In this document: in pieces, positions 10,718-22,382 of the stretch | Layout: each line of letters starts with the position of its first letter | How positions within the stretch are numbered: position 1 is the stretch's first letter | From: Amphiduros pacificus | Lineage: Eukaryota > Annelida > Polychaeta > Phyllodocida > Hesionidae | DNA length: 64,000 bases | NCBI GenBank assembly: GCA_949316495.1 | Contig: OX439002.1 | Span: forward strand, 11,340,001-11,404,000 | Direction: 5' to 3' | The notes under the pieces: generated by a model | The model's input: only the letters and a program-made list of their open reading frames with translations | Database searches by the model: none | What the model was told of the DNA's origin: nothing | Position numbers and translations under genes: made by a program

Positions 10718-11388
10718 TGTAGAATATAGATTACACACCCAGAGACTCTTGAAAACATATAGACATTCATAGACAATCACGAACGCTATTGATGGTTGAT
10801 GCGTGACCATAACCACCACACTGAGAGATCACGTGCAGGCAGACGAGCCCATGTCGGATACGCAGGCAAGACGAGTCCATTCGGTGTCGCGTAAGGGAGC
10901 CACGTAGGCAAACTCCACACATGATGCGGAGTGATCCCTCAAAGAGGCCCGCAACCGTTGGATCCTGGGAGATAGAGATAGGAGAGCAGAACCTGGAGAC
11001 CGGAGAAGCAGAGATCCAGCGACCACTTGCCACAGAAGATCCACGACTCTCAGTATCGTGACTGCATAGACTTGAGTGTTTTGTGTATAGATAGGATCTC
11101 ATAAGTATCATGCATTTGGGTAGTTCACATGCCTCGCTCATTGCCATGCTGGCCTAGCCAGACAAGGAAGACTCACAGCACCAAATAAAGGTAACTATTG
11201 TGTCGTGTATATCCTGTGTCTGCAGTCCTTATTACCTGCCACTTTCACCTGGGTATATAGGGTAGCTAGGATCCGCTCCCCGACTCACAGCCAGCGAGTT
11301 AGCGAGCTATGCTTATTGTACAGTACAGTACGGTAGAGTAGAGTATCTATCTATGGTAGAGTATTGACTCCCCGTCCAGTGGGTAACA
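10718..11388 (+). repeat. 5' LTR of the 26-kb element
   Basis: Begins tgtagaatatag, ends gggtaaca, and is followed by a candidate primer-binding site (tggtggagaaatccg, 11391-11405). Internal AATAAA near 11185 could be the polyadenylation signal. The termini agree with the solo LTR at 13989-14733, whose borders are fixed by a target duplication. Confidence 0.88.
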
Positions 11389-11440
11389 ATTGGTGGAGAA
11401 ATCCGAATCGATCTATGGCTTTGAGTGTTGCTGATACTGT

Positions 11441-12870
11441 ATGGAGATCCTGACTGCCGCCCTGCTACTTGAATATAAGTCTATGTTGCTCAGATCTTCG
11501 AAAAAGCTTTCCACCAAGCTGCAAGTGGCGCGCGATCCTCCGGTAGCAGAAGACGATTCTACATATCAAGGTGAGTTAGAATTACTTTTCCAAGATCCTC
11601 CCGAGAAACAAAATGACCAAGTGAGTGGTTCCGTGAGAGTGGAACCTCCCTCTAGTCCTCCCCTGTCAGATCTCACCACCTCCTCTGGTGTCCACACTTC
11701 CCCTTCTACGAGTGGTGCTAAAGCCCCTTTGTCTCATACGACTGCCAGTACAGGTAGCACTTCTTCATCTGAGACTCCCACACTACGCCCACAGGCTTCT
11801 ATCTCGTCTGATTCCGACTCAGACGTCCAATTTGGTCCCTTCCATATTGCAGACAGCGACCAAGAGTCCTTCACCTTTTCTGAGGTGCCTGTTAAAGTTG
11901 TTGACTCTGATCAATCGGGCTCTGATCGTGCACGATCCCCATCGGTAGAGATGGCTGAAGATGAGAATATACAGGAGATGTTCCAGCAAATTATGGGCCA
12001 CCTACGCAAGGTTGATTTGGCTGGCGCTCAAACTGACATTGTAGATATGTTACATGCGCAATCTAAAGATAACAGAATTCACCACCAGAGGCAAGGCTCT
12101 AAATCACTCCTCCCTCCCCCATTTTATGGTAGATCTACAGATGATCCCCTCCGTTTTATGAACAAATTCCTTACTTACACCCAACTCTCACATACTTCAG
12201 AAGAATTGAAGGTTCCCGCTTGTCGCATGTTGTTACATGGTGTGGCAGACGTTTGGTACACTTCTCTGCCTGCAGATGTCACTGGCTCCTGGGATCCCTT
12301 CTATGCAGTTTTCATTAAATTTTTCGGTAGCGAGACAAACGCTTGGTTGCTTGAGCAAACGCTAGATGCTAGAATTCAGAAAAAGAAAGAATCTGCTGAA
12401 ACCTATATAAATGATGTTCTGAGCCAGTGCCAGAGATTGCAAAAGGAGGACATGGAGACAAAGAAAATATTGGTCAGAGGTCTCCTCCCTAACCTTAAGG
12501 CTTTTGTAGTGGGAAAGTCACCTAAAACACTTGATGACACTATTGAACGGATTAAATTGGCTGAGACCGTTTGTACGATGACCAGTGATTCATCTGTCAC
12601 TCTAAACGGCCTAGACTTGCACTCCGATCCTACATCTCAGTTTTTAGCACAGCAGACCTCCACCCTTGCTGCTATTCGCGAAGAGGTCGCGGATGTGAGC
12701 AAAGGGGTTCATAGGCTTGGTAGCCGCCGAAGAAGGCGATTCCTTTTGCTTTTTCTGTAGGAATTCCGGCCACTGGATCAGAGAGTGCAAAGTGCGCCAC
12801 GATTGTGGCTATTGCGGGCGGGATTCCCACATGTCTATTCACTGCCCTGAGAAATTTCGTGGCTCCCGTG
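11441..12870 (+). CDS. Gag region of the 26-kb element
   Basis: A serine/proline-rich acidic N-terminal part is followed by a Ty3/gypsy-type capsid (FYGRSTDDPLRFMNKFL, VADVWYTSLP, TYINDVLSQCQRL) and two zinc knuckles at about 12735-12850 (CFFCRNSGHWIREC and CGYCGRDSHMSIHC), then an RG/NR-rich basic tail. The same protein is encoded on the minus strand at about 50100-51565. Part of a fossil copy. Confidence 0.85.
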
Positions 12871-13210
12871 ACCAAGTCCCCCATGGCCCACCACGGGTTG
12901 ACAATCGGCCTAACCGGCCCAATGGTCGATTTGAGCGTGGGGATGGCCGTGGCCGCTATGATCCCAATATTGGTAGGAATGGCCAACGCTCTTTCCAGAA
13001 TAGACCCTATTCAGGTACCAGGCAAGGCAACGACGGAAGAAACAATTCCGGCCGTCCTCCCTTCAATGACCAACGTCGTTCTGGGCCCCGACCAGACAGT
13101 AGGCCCCAGTACCGGCAGGAAAACTATTAACTCCTGTCCCGACCCGTGAGCCACGTGATAGGAGTAGTGCTTCGTTTAATATAGCAATAAATCAAAGTAA
13201 ACCAGACATA

Positions 13211-13900
13211 TTGAACGCGGTTCACTGTTATTTTGCAGAGATGTCCTCTAGTCCTCTTAGTCCACAGGACGATTCTCGGGTGCCTGTTCGCCCCGCCTCT
13301 ACACCAGAGGAAACCCCTACTATTTTAGGCAATGATATTAAATTTTTCCCTCTTTCCCAGGATGGTCGCATCACAACAAGGACAAATTTTAGCTCCATTG
13401 ATGCATTATTAGATACGGGCGCTCAACGTAGTATTATCACTCTTGCCTCCTTACGTGAACTCTGCCCTGATGACTCCTTCTCACGACAAGTCTCAGCCAG
13501 CAAAATAGTGGTTGTTGCAGAAGGTAGCTCCGTTCCAATCCACTTTCAGACTCATCTTGATTTATTTGTGGGAGATCAATTATGCCATGTTTGCTTTCAG
13601 GTGGTCCCTGATTTGCAATACCCTGTTATATTGGGCCGTGACTTTTTCACAGCTTATGGTGTGGTCCTTGATTTTGCACAACGTGGGGTTGCTTTCAAAC
13701 TAACACCTGAGCTACGTTTGTCAGAAACCATTAGGATTCCAGCCAGGTCTGAAAACATAACTCATGCCCGCCTCAAACCTAGCAACATGTCTGGTATATT
13801 AGGGGTCTGTACTATGGATGGTGAATTACCCTCCAACCCTGAGATTGCCATGGTGAGAGTTTTCATGATGACCAGAGGGTCCCTGTACGATCAATGAATA
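13211..13900 (+). CDS. Protease region of the 26-kb element
   Basis: Encodes a retropepsin-like domain with LDTGAQRSI near 13411 and the flap/ILGRDF segment (YPVILGRDFF) near 13618, as in Ty3/gypsy Pol. It would process the polyprotein. The start is chosen at the first Met of the open frame; in life it was probably expressed as part of Gag-Pol. Fossil. Confidence 0.8.
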
Positions 13901-13988
13901 TGGCGGATAATGCCGTCACTTTACCCAAAGGTGTTTCGGTCGGAAATTTTGATCCAATTCCTCTGGGTTTGGAGCCACAAGAAGTTCC

Positions 13989-14733
13989 TGTAGGATATAG
14001 AATACACACCCAGAGACTCTTGGAAATATATAGACATTCATAGACAATAACACGATACTGATGGTTGATGAGTCACCATAACCACCACTCCGTGAAAGTC
14101 ACGTGTAAGATGGACGAGCCGAAGTTGGATACGCAGGCAGGACGAGTCCATTTGATGACGCGTGAGGAAGCCACGTAGGCAACCCCACACAGATGATGCG
14201 GAGTGGCCCCTTAAAAGAGACGCGCAACCGTGGATCCTGGCTCGCTCAGTCAGCTCGCGCAGTCAGCTCAGCTCAGTTAGTTCGTTCAGACCCCAGTCTA
14301 GGAGCCAAGAAGGAGATCAACGACCACTTGCCACGGAAGATCCATGACTCTCAGTATCATGACCACATAGACTTGGGTGTTTAGCATATAGTCAGGGTTT
14401 CATAAGTATCATGCAAAGTTGGTAATTCATATGCCTCGCTCATTGCCATGCCGGCCTAGCCAGACAAGCAGGAATCACAGCACTGAATAAGGTAACTATT
14501 ACACTGTGTATATCCTGTGTCTGCAGTCCTTACTTCCCGTCATTATTATGAGGGTATGATATGATAGCTAGGATCCGTGCCCAAACTCACAGCCAGCGAG
14601 TCAGCGAGCTATGGTTAACAAGTACAGTACAGTACAATAGAGTAGGACAGATTAGAGTATCTATCTAATTGGTAGAGTATTGATCCCCCGTCCACGTCCC
14701 CCAACGACGGATACTCTCCATTAGTGGGTAACA
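13989..14733 (+). repeat. Solo LTR inserted in its own family member
   Basis: A complete LTR, tgtaggatatag to gggtaaca, splits pol of the 26-kb element. The empty site is seen in the minus-strand copy near 49844 (gaacttcccac). Here the flanks read gttcc before and cttcc after, a 5-bp target duplication with one mismatch. This fixes both LTR termini for the family. Confidence 0.93.
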
Positions 14734-14778
14734 CTTCCCACTTTAGACCTTACATGGGGGGCCGCTCCGACGAGAGGT

Positions 14779-16640
14779 ATGGATGATGTAGAACTAGCCC
14801 CTGTTTCCACCACTCCCGCTGATTCTTACCCTCATCACAAAATAGACCTTACAAATTCAGACTTGTCTCCTAGTCAGAAAGACTCCCTAAAACGTCTCAT
14901 TTCTTCGTTTAGTGACATTTTTACCCGGGATGGTGAGTTTGGTGATACGAATGTCGTTCAGCATACTATTTACCTCAAAGGATCTGTTAGTCCCATCAAA
15001 TTGCGGCCCTATCGTGCCGGGTACAAACAACGGGGTATTATAGACAAAGAAGTGCAGCGCCTTTTAGACAAAGATATCATTAGGCCTTCCAATAGTCCGT
15101 GGGCTTTTCCCGCCGTTTTGGTAGAGAAGCCAGCCCAGGATGGCACTTTTTCATACCGCATGTGACCCCTCTAAAACAAAGGCTGTTGACGAATATCCTG
15201 TCCCCACTTCTTGCAAGGATGTGAGGGCATTTTGGGTTTGTCAGGTTACTACCGTAGGTTTGTTGAGGGCTACGCGAAAATTTCACAACCACTCAATATC
15301 CTCACTAGCAAAAAGAGTACTTTTGAATGGGATGACGTGAAGCAGGCCGCCTTCGATTCCCTCAAAGCGAAGTTGGTTTCAGCTCCGATTTTGGCTTTCC
15401 CTCGCATTGAGCCTGATAACCCATTCATCATCACGACAGATGCCAGCCTTTTCGCGATTGGGAATGTTTTAAGTCAGATACAGGATGGCGCTGAACGGGT
15501 CATAGCATATGGCGGTCGTGCCCTAAATCCGGCAAAGCAAAATTATACATGTACTGAACGAGAATGTCTCAGCATCATAGCTGCTTGTAAGTTACATGAG
15601 CCCTATCTTAAGTACGAAAAATTCACTATAGTGACCGACCATTCTGCCCTACAATGGCTATTTCGTTCAGAACCGAAGGGACGTTTAGGTAGATGGATGC
15701 TGACCCTGCAGCAGTTTCGTTATGAAATTGTTCACAAGCAAGGGAAGTCAATCCCGCACGCCGACAGCCTTAGCCGTCGCACGTATCCGTTAGAATCTGA
15801 CCCCACACCCGAGTTAAAACTCAAATTGGCGGCTGTCTCTGATCCGTGACGATCTTGAGACACACCCTGTCACACCCGCTGTAGCCGATCAGTGTTTGAC
15901 AGATCTCAATCAGTCATCTGGCACCATGTACACCTTTGATGATATTAGTGTGAAACAGTCTGCAGATCCCTCCCTTCAATCACTTATCAAGTATTTCAAG
16001 ACAGCGCACCTCCCTTCCACTCAACGAGAGGCCCGAAAACTCCTTGCCCAGGTTGATTATTATTACCTGAGGGAGGATGTTTTGTTCCATTTGTATGTTA
16101 CCCTGGGTAAAGGTCCGGCAAAGGACCGCTGTAAAACTCAATTAGTTATCCCACCCACTCTTCGTCACGATTTGCTTGAGGCCTTCCATGATAGCTCTAT
16201 GGGTGCTCATTTAGGGACAGACAAATTATATTCCACGATACGACAGAAATATTATTGGCCAGGGATGCATAGTGATATCATGAATTGGTTCCAGTCCTGT
16301 CATGTTTGTAGTAAGACCAGCAAACTCCCGAAAAATAGGCAGGGTTCCTTACACCCTATTCCTGTTTCACGCCCCTTTCAGAGGGTTCACACTGATCTTA
16401 TCGGCCCACTGCCTAAAACAGACCGAGGTAACAAATACATTCTAGTTTTTCAGGACGCTCTCACATGTTTTCCTGAAGCCTTCCCTCTCCCTGATCAATC
16501 GGCCGTCTCGGTGGCTGAACGCCTTTTTGAAGATATTTGGTGTCTTATCATGACTCGAGGAACAGAGGTTGGAAATTTCAGGTTGGAGATAAAGTGTGGA
16601 TTTATTCCCCCGCCACCAAGGTCCCAGGTCGTAAACTGAA
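14779..16640 (+). CDS. RT-RNase H-integrase region of the 26-kb element
   Basis: Recognisable parts are the RT N-terminus (about 14960-15160, PYRAGYKQRG and SPWAFPAVLV), the end of the RT with the tether (about 15215-15400, LGLSGYYRRFVEGYAKI), RNase H (about 15420-15790, TTDASLFAIGNVL, TDHSALQWL, HADSLSRR), the integrase zinc finger (about 16190-16310) and the start of the integrase core (about 16380-16560, HTDLIGPLPKTDRGNKY). Compared with the minus-strand copy the region is incomplete. It is broken at several places. Confidence 0.85.
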
Positions 16641-17150
16641 GTCTCTTTATGGTGGCCCATATTACTTAATTGAGCAAAGTGCCCCGCTCAATTTCAAAGT
16701 CTGCGCGTGTGATACCCACGTGGAACCTAACTCCTCTTTTCACGTTAAAACAGGTTTCGCCCTTGTGTTACACGTTTTTACCGCCCTGTTTCTCTGTTGC
16801 AATTCGAGGACGGTACTCCACCAGGCGATGACCTGCTGGGTAATGCAATCCCGCCCTCAGACCTCTTGCTAGAGAATGACCTAGCAGGCCCTCGTGTTAA
16901 CGACGAGACCGCCCAAGCCCACGATTCGCTAAATTCTGATGCTGAAGACGCGGATGACGAATCTGACACTCAATATGAGATTGAGCACATTTTAAAACAA
17001 CGGCAAGGTTCCCAAGAGATGGAATATCTGATTAAGTGGAAGGATTATGGTACTAAAGATAACACGTGGGAACCCTTTTCCTTCCTGGGCAAACAAACCC
17101 AGGCAGATGTGCTTGCCAACCCCCCTCCCACTGTTAAAGAACGAAAAAAG
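16640..17150 (+). CDS. Integrase tail with chromodomain, 26-kb element
   Basis: The GPY/F-like segment (YGGPYYLIEQSAPL, about 16650) is followed by an acidic linker and a clear chromodomain at about 16970-17110 (YEIEHILKQRQ, EYLIKWKDYG, NTWEPFSFLG). Chromodomains on Ty3/gypsy integrases (chromoviruses) are known to target insertion to modified chromatin. Fossil copy. Confidence 0.88.
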
Positions 17151-17213
17151 TTGTTGTTGTTACGTGTTGTAATTTTGTTAAATGTCGACTTATTCCTTAT
17201 TTATTATTCATGA

Positions 17214-18985
17214 TGATTCCCTCTATTCGGTGATTTTAGCTTTGTTACTTCATTCGCATGCACTTGTTCTCATTTCTATGGTGACCCACATTCTGTATTT
17301 TTGCAGGTGGCCTGATACTATTATGTTCGCTAAGTATTGATTTACGAACAGGACGCCATTCTGGTGAGGTGTTTAAATTTATGATCATGATTGACCTTTC
17401 TGATACTGTCCCCCACTGTGCCTGAAGTGGTTCAATTTAGGGCTGGTTCGAAAGGGATTATTTGTATCTGCCTTTGTTATTGGTTGTGTTTTGATGACAT
17501 CTGCTTTTTCGCATTTCTATGTGGCCTTTTGTCCCTTGTTGGTGTTATTCTATTTTTGTGATCAGCAGACCTTCACTAATTGGCCCTGTAAAATTGGCCT
17601 CACTGCTCGTTTCACCATTTCCCACACGACTCATGACAGGCTGACTGCCGCTTTGTAACTTGCGTGCGCAGGTTGGTGGCTGTGTGTGCGTTGCTACTGG
17701 GATGATATAGCGGTTCCGCTGACTTCCCAGACACTTTCTGCTCCTGTGCCTTCGTGTTGCCTCCTACTACCTGCGCACTTCGTTCCTTCGTTGTGGTCTC
17801 CGCGTTCCGTATCTCAGATTGACTTGTGTGTTACTGACTGGCCAGTTCTTTGAGTTGAATCCCTATTACAGATAATCGTGAGTATTCTCATTTCTTATAT
17901 GGGTTCCTCTTTGATTTAGTAATACTTGTGTCTCTGATTATATGCTGACTTTTGACTTGACTTTGATGACTTGAGTGTTTTCTTGCGGTCCTCTTGCGAG
18001 CGGATATGTTGGTTAGCCATGATTACTTAACCGCAAACAGTAATAAAGTTTGCGAAGGCAACGCATTACACGGGGTGTTCAATGGTTGTTTTGGTTCCTT
18101 GTTCTCATTTATACCGTAAACAGAGAACGAAGTTTGCGAAGACAGCGCATTCCACAGGGTGTTGGGTGGCTGTATCTATTTATATTGTCCCTAATCTAAC
18201 CACAAACAGTAATGAAGTTTGTGAAGGCAGCGCATTCCACGGCGTTGGGTGGCTGTATCTTATATGTATATTCCGCGCAGACGGGTGTAAGACGCGATGA
18301 TGATGATGATAAATAAGTATTCCGCGCCACGGGACTTAGGACGCGATGATTTTGTGCACTCCTTAGTTGGATGGATTGCATTATGTACCGGTACATTTAC
18401 GATATATTAGGCTGACATGTATTCATGCAGAGTGACGGATTCAACTGCTGTTTTGACTTTGTTAAATGGTGACACACAACGAATGTTGGTCTGATCCGGA
18501 TGTCTAGTTCGATTTTCAAACCCCCACATGCACACCTCACGTTGCTGCTGCGAAAATCTGTTTGTTTAACTGATTAGACTGCTCTGACTTAATTGGTCAA
18601 TTGATGGTGGGTCTTAAGTGCCGCTTCTCAGAAGGTTAGCAATTTTTTCATGACGGTTACACGCTTGTTTAATTCTATTCATATTTAGCGACTATTGACC
18701 ATTACTGATCCGTGCTGGACTGATCATTATTTAACAACTGATAGCTATTTGCCATTTGATGTGTGCTGTTCTTATTTCTGGCTCTAATTCCATAACCAGT
18801 AAAGTTGTAATTTATGCTCATATCTTAATCGAATTGTTGATTAGTTATTGCCCTACGTTAAGTAATATGACTACTAGTAGATCACATAGATGGACCTTGA
18901 TACCATGTCTCACTGCCTGTTTCACTCCCCTTACTCGTTCACGTCTCTGGAAACTAATCATTGATCATTCACCCTTCAGGTGAGA
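17214..18985 (+). other. pol-to-env spacer of the env-bearing family
   Basis: About 1.8 kb without a gene, yet collinear with the minus-strand copy at about 44750-46560, so it is a true part of the family. It contains a tandem repeat (18027-18262), a (GAT)n microsatellite near 18296-18312 and many TGA/TAA triplets in all frames. A spliced env leader may cross it, as is usual for env-bearing elements. No promoter is obvious. Confidence 0.6.
18027..18262 (+). repeat. Tandem repeat, three units of about 75-95 bp
   Basis: Three units each contain 'aaacag.....aagttt.cgaag.ca.cgcatt.cac' followed by 'ggtgtt..gtggctgta' (starts near 18027, 18113 and 18200). The minus-strand family member has only two units at about 45505-45655, so copy number varies between copies. 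Confidence 0.8.
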
Positions 18986-18989
18986 CGAC

Positions 18990-19493
18990 TATGTTCCTGT
19001 CACGACTCCTGCAGACTCTTCTAACACCCTTCCTGACGATACTCCGCTTGCATTTCTTTCGGACGAGGAAGTTAATGACATTTTAGCCGCCCTCCCCAGT
19101 GATAAAAATTCGTGGGCTAATATTTTTGAGGCTGATGACCCATCACTCCCTCTTCCTGACGTCCCTTTCCATACGGCATCAATTCCTGCCATTCCTGAGC
19201 CCTCAGTGCCTCTCCCCCGGTTTGCCTCTGTAAACGGTAGGCCCCATCTTCTCCCTAAAAGTCCGCATTACCGGCCAACCCCTCCTCCTCCGCCACCACC
19301 GCCCCCACCACCCCCGCCGCTGCCATCTGTTCCCGGTGCGGTGTGCCCTGTTGCTTACGTTTCCCGCAACCAGCCCACCCTGACTTTGGTGGTCCAGGCC
19401 TGCCCGAAGTGTGGTGAGTGTGTTCGAATCCAGGAATTCACTCTCATCCCTTTTCGTACCATAACTCGTTCAGGTTCGGGCACTCGCCTTTAA
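18990..19493 (+). CDS. Proline-rich CxxC accessory ORF before env
   Basis: Encodes about 165 residues: an acidic N-terminal part (TPLAFLSDEEVNDIL, WANIFEADDPS), a run of about 14 prolines, then ACPKCGECVRIQE, a C-x2-C-x2-C pattern that could bind zinc. Both family members encode it in the same place, ending just before the env start codon, so it is a conserved family gene and not noise. I do not recognise it. It could be an accessory or regulatory protein, or a leader exon spliced to env. Fossil copy. Confidence 0.55.
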   Translation, partial: YVPVTTPADSSNTLPDDTPLAFLSDEEVNDILAALPSDKNSWANIFEADDPSLPLPDVPFHTASIPAIPEPSVPLPRFASVNGRPHLLPKSPHYRPTPPPPPPPPPPPPPLPSVPGAVCPVAYVSRNQPTLTLVVQACPKCGECVRIQEFTLIPFRTITRSGSGTRL

Positions 19494-19494
19494 C

Positions 19495-22264
19495 ATGTAT
19501 GTGGTGTGGGTTCTTTTTCTCTGTGCTCCCACAGTGTCTGCTGTTAGTGTTTTGGGCCGTCCAAATGTTGGTGCCTTGCTCACGAAACAAGGTTATGTGG
19601 CAAATAGTGCAGTGACTTGGCAAGTTACATTTGCCGTCCCTCACCTTGAGCTACCTGCCTCTACACCTCCGTTTAGTATGTGTGATGAGGAGGTTCCGTT
19701 GGTCCTCTCTCGTCGACGTAGGCGTGATGTGTCTACTGCCCATGGGTTTTGTAGTACTTTTAGCTCCCTCACTGCTGCATATCGGAATCTAAACGATTCC
19801 CTTACAGGTCATATTCACCGCTACTGGCGGTCAATCAAGAAACAGCCCTCACCCCGCAGAAGCGGTAGGCAGAAACGTTCATTTTTACCATTTGTAGGCT
19901 CCTTCCTTGGGTCTGCTTTTGGTTTAGTCACTGATAAACAATGGAATAAATTGATGAAGAGAGTCGGTATTATTGAGAGCAACTCCAAGCGCTTACAATC
20001 GAATCTCAATGCCCTGCATGCCCAGACTTCGTCACTGGTGAGAGTTACGAATGAACGTTTGGATATTGTTTCTGACGGTGAGGTTAACAACACCATGAAT
20101 ATTGCTAGGCTTTTGCAAAATAGCGAATCGCTTGTTCACAGACTAGAGGTTGTTCAGGTACAGACAGAAGCACAGCGTCTCCTACTGAAGACTCTAGCTG
20201 ACTTCACATATGCTAGTGTTTCAGAGATTGGTCACATTCAAGCGTTGACGTTGCTGGAATCGGAGGCATGAGCAACCCTACTTGCTTTGGAAACCATTGC
20301 TGATAATAAATTGTCGCCTATTTTGGTCCCCCCTGATGTTTTACATAAATCGATGAGACAGGTTGCCCGACTTTTGCGTGTACAGTACCCTAATTTTAAA
20401 TTAATGTACGACCAACCCAGTGCTATCTACGCTATTCCAGGCTTGACGGCTCTCAACAGTGACTCCCATTTGTATATTGATGTTAGTTTACCACTTGTTG
20501 TGAAATATAACGCTTTTACCATGTATGAGGTATCATCTTTCCCTATACCTACAGGAGGCAAGAAGCCCAACCAATTTACGCGCCTCTCAGGTTTCTCAGA
20601 TTTTATTGGCATATCACGTTTACATAGAATTGTCTAGGGCTGACTTGGCTGAGTGTTTCGGGTCTGGTGTTCGCCATTGCTATAGGACTTTCCCGGAATT
20701 TCCTGTTGACATTCCGTCATGTGCCTTGTCCATTTATAAGGGCGTGGTCCGTGAAATTATGTCATATTGTCAGGTTGACTTCCTGGAATTGAAGTCCCCG
20801 CTTCGCCTTGTTAGGGACTTACAGAACTCATCCTTTCTGGTCATCGGACACAGCGAAACTTGGCTGGTCACGTGCCAGTTAGACGTTACCCCCACTGAGG
20901 TGGAGCCTTGTACCTTTTGCACGCTAACGCTTGGTTGTGGTTGCAGTATGCGGTCTAGTTCTGGTGTATACATTCCGCCAAGTCTTTTTCATTGTGACCA
21001 GGAGGTGATGACGCGTGTGGCTAAATCATATATAGCTAACTTGTTATTCATTTCTTTATTCCACAATGATACTGTTACGCGTGGCATGACTGCCGACACG
21101 CTGTTTCCTGAGCCCCCGAGTTTGGATGTCCCTGACTTAGATTTGCTCACTTTAGGGGTTGATGATTTTGTCGCACGACAGGGCATGGTTATTGCTGATC
21201 TTAACCGCACTGCTTCTGCATGGAAAGATTCTCAGGTGCCATATATTGATCCCTCTTGGACATTGCCGGACAGTTTTACCACACAAGATGGTATGAGTTG
21301 GCTTAGCCTCATACATACCGTCGGGACCGGTTTGTCAATAGGTTGTGCAATTTGTCTATTCGTCCTTCATGGAAAATATGCCCACCTTCAGAAAACTGTT
21401 TTGCTATACCAACTTAGCCATGTTCCCGCCACAGATGCCCTACCCATTTCTCCCGGCTCCCGCCCATTACATTTGTTTGACCTTGTTGGTCTTGCCACCT
21501 TGTCACTTGTTGCCACCATCTTTATCTCCCAGAAAATCTACAGTCTATACCGCCGCAGGCACGACCTGTCCTCGGTCATGCGTGTGTTTGATCGAGAAAC
21601 TAAGTGCCCCCGGTCGAGTGTATTCCTGGAACTTTTCACTGGCACCTCCCGCGTGGTCCTCTTTGTGACAGAGATCTTGACATATCCTGGCTGTATCAAA
21701 GTCCTCCCTGGAGAGGCAATGCCCCACGCTGAGCTCTCGAACGGGTGCCTCAACCATCACTTAATAGTTGATTGGGATATGACCATGTTGCGGGACACAC
21801 ACCGTGAACTGAAATTCCACATGCCCTCTGTTAATAGTGTCCCACTTCACCTCAGATTGCTCACTAGATCTGTTCTTTCCTCCTCTCATGCATTAAATTT
21901 GTTAATTGGATGTGATGGCTACTACATCCTTCACGCCCTACCCTCAGACCTGCCCCTGCGCCCACGTGGCAACATGCTTACCCCTCTTAGCCGAAAGGCT
22001 TTGTCCTCTCCGGTTGACCCCCGTGGATATGATAAGAAGAGGCATATAAAACAATTTGGCCACACTTTCCCATCTCTTGATCAGATACGGGAAGAACAAT
22101 CTGGTGCCACTCCCATCCATCCCAAGGGTATTCTCTCCCCTGCCAAATCATCACCTTGTCTGACATTCCACGAGCCCCCTGTCAAGAAAGTCCGGTGGGG
22201 AGATCACGCTAGAACAGAAAGCATGCCCGGGAAAATCTCGGTCACCCTGGGGGAACAGCTGTGA
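19495..22264 (+). CDS. F-type envelope region of the 26-kb element
   Basis: The start at 19495 opens a hydrophobic signal peptide (MYVVWVLFLCAPTVSA). Then come an arginine-rich furin-like site (RQKRS near 19870) directly followed by a glycine/phenylalanine-rich hydrophobic stretch (FLPFVGSFLGSAFGLV) that resembles the fusion peptide of baculovirus F and insect errantivirus Env proteins, a long heptad-like region, a cysteine-rich ectodomain, a membrane span near 21300-21370 (GLSIGCAICLFVLHG), a second hydrophobic stretch near 21475-21530 and a long tail. It would mediate membrane fusion. Fossil; broken at one or a few places. Confidence 0.82.
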
Positions 22265-22382
22265 ATCATTACATATAGATGGCGCCTGCCACCGTGGTGC
22301 GTTATTCACCCACCAGTTTCCCTTTCAGGCTTAGATACGCCCTTTTTCCTTTTTCTCTGAGGAATTCATATACTTGGTAAGT

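Noticed and set aside
18027-18262. CRISPR-like array
   Set aside because: Adjacent diverged units with no uniform spacers; a eukaryotic tandem repeat within a retroelement.
19206-19493. Extensin- or formin-like proline-rich host protein
   Set aside because: The proline run is short and the same ORF occurs in both LTR elements before env, so it belongs to the element.
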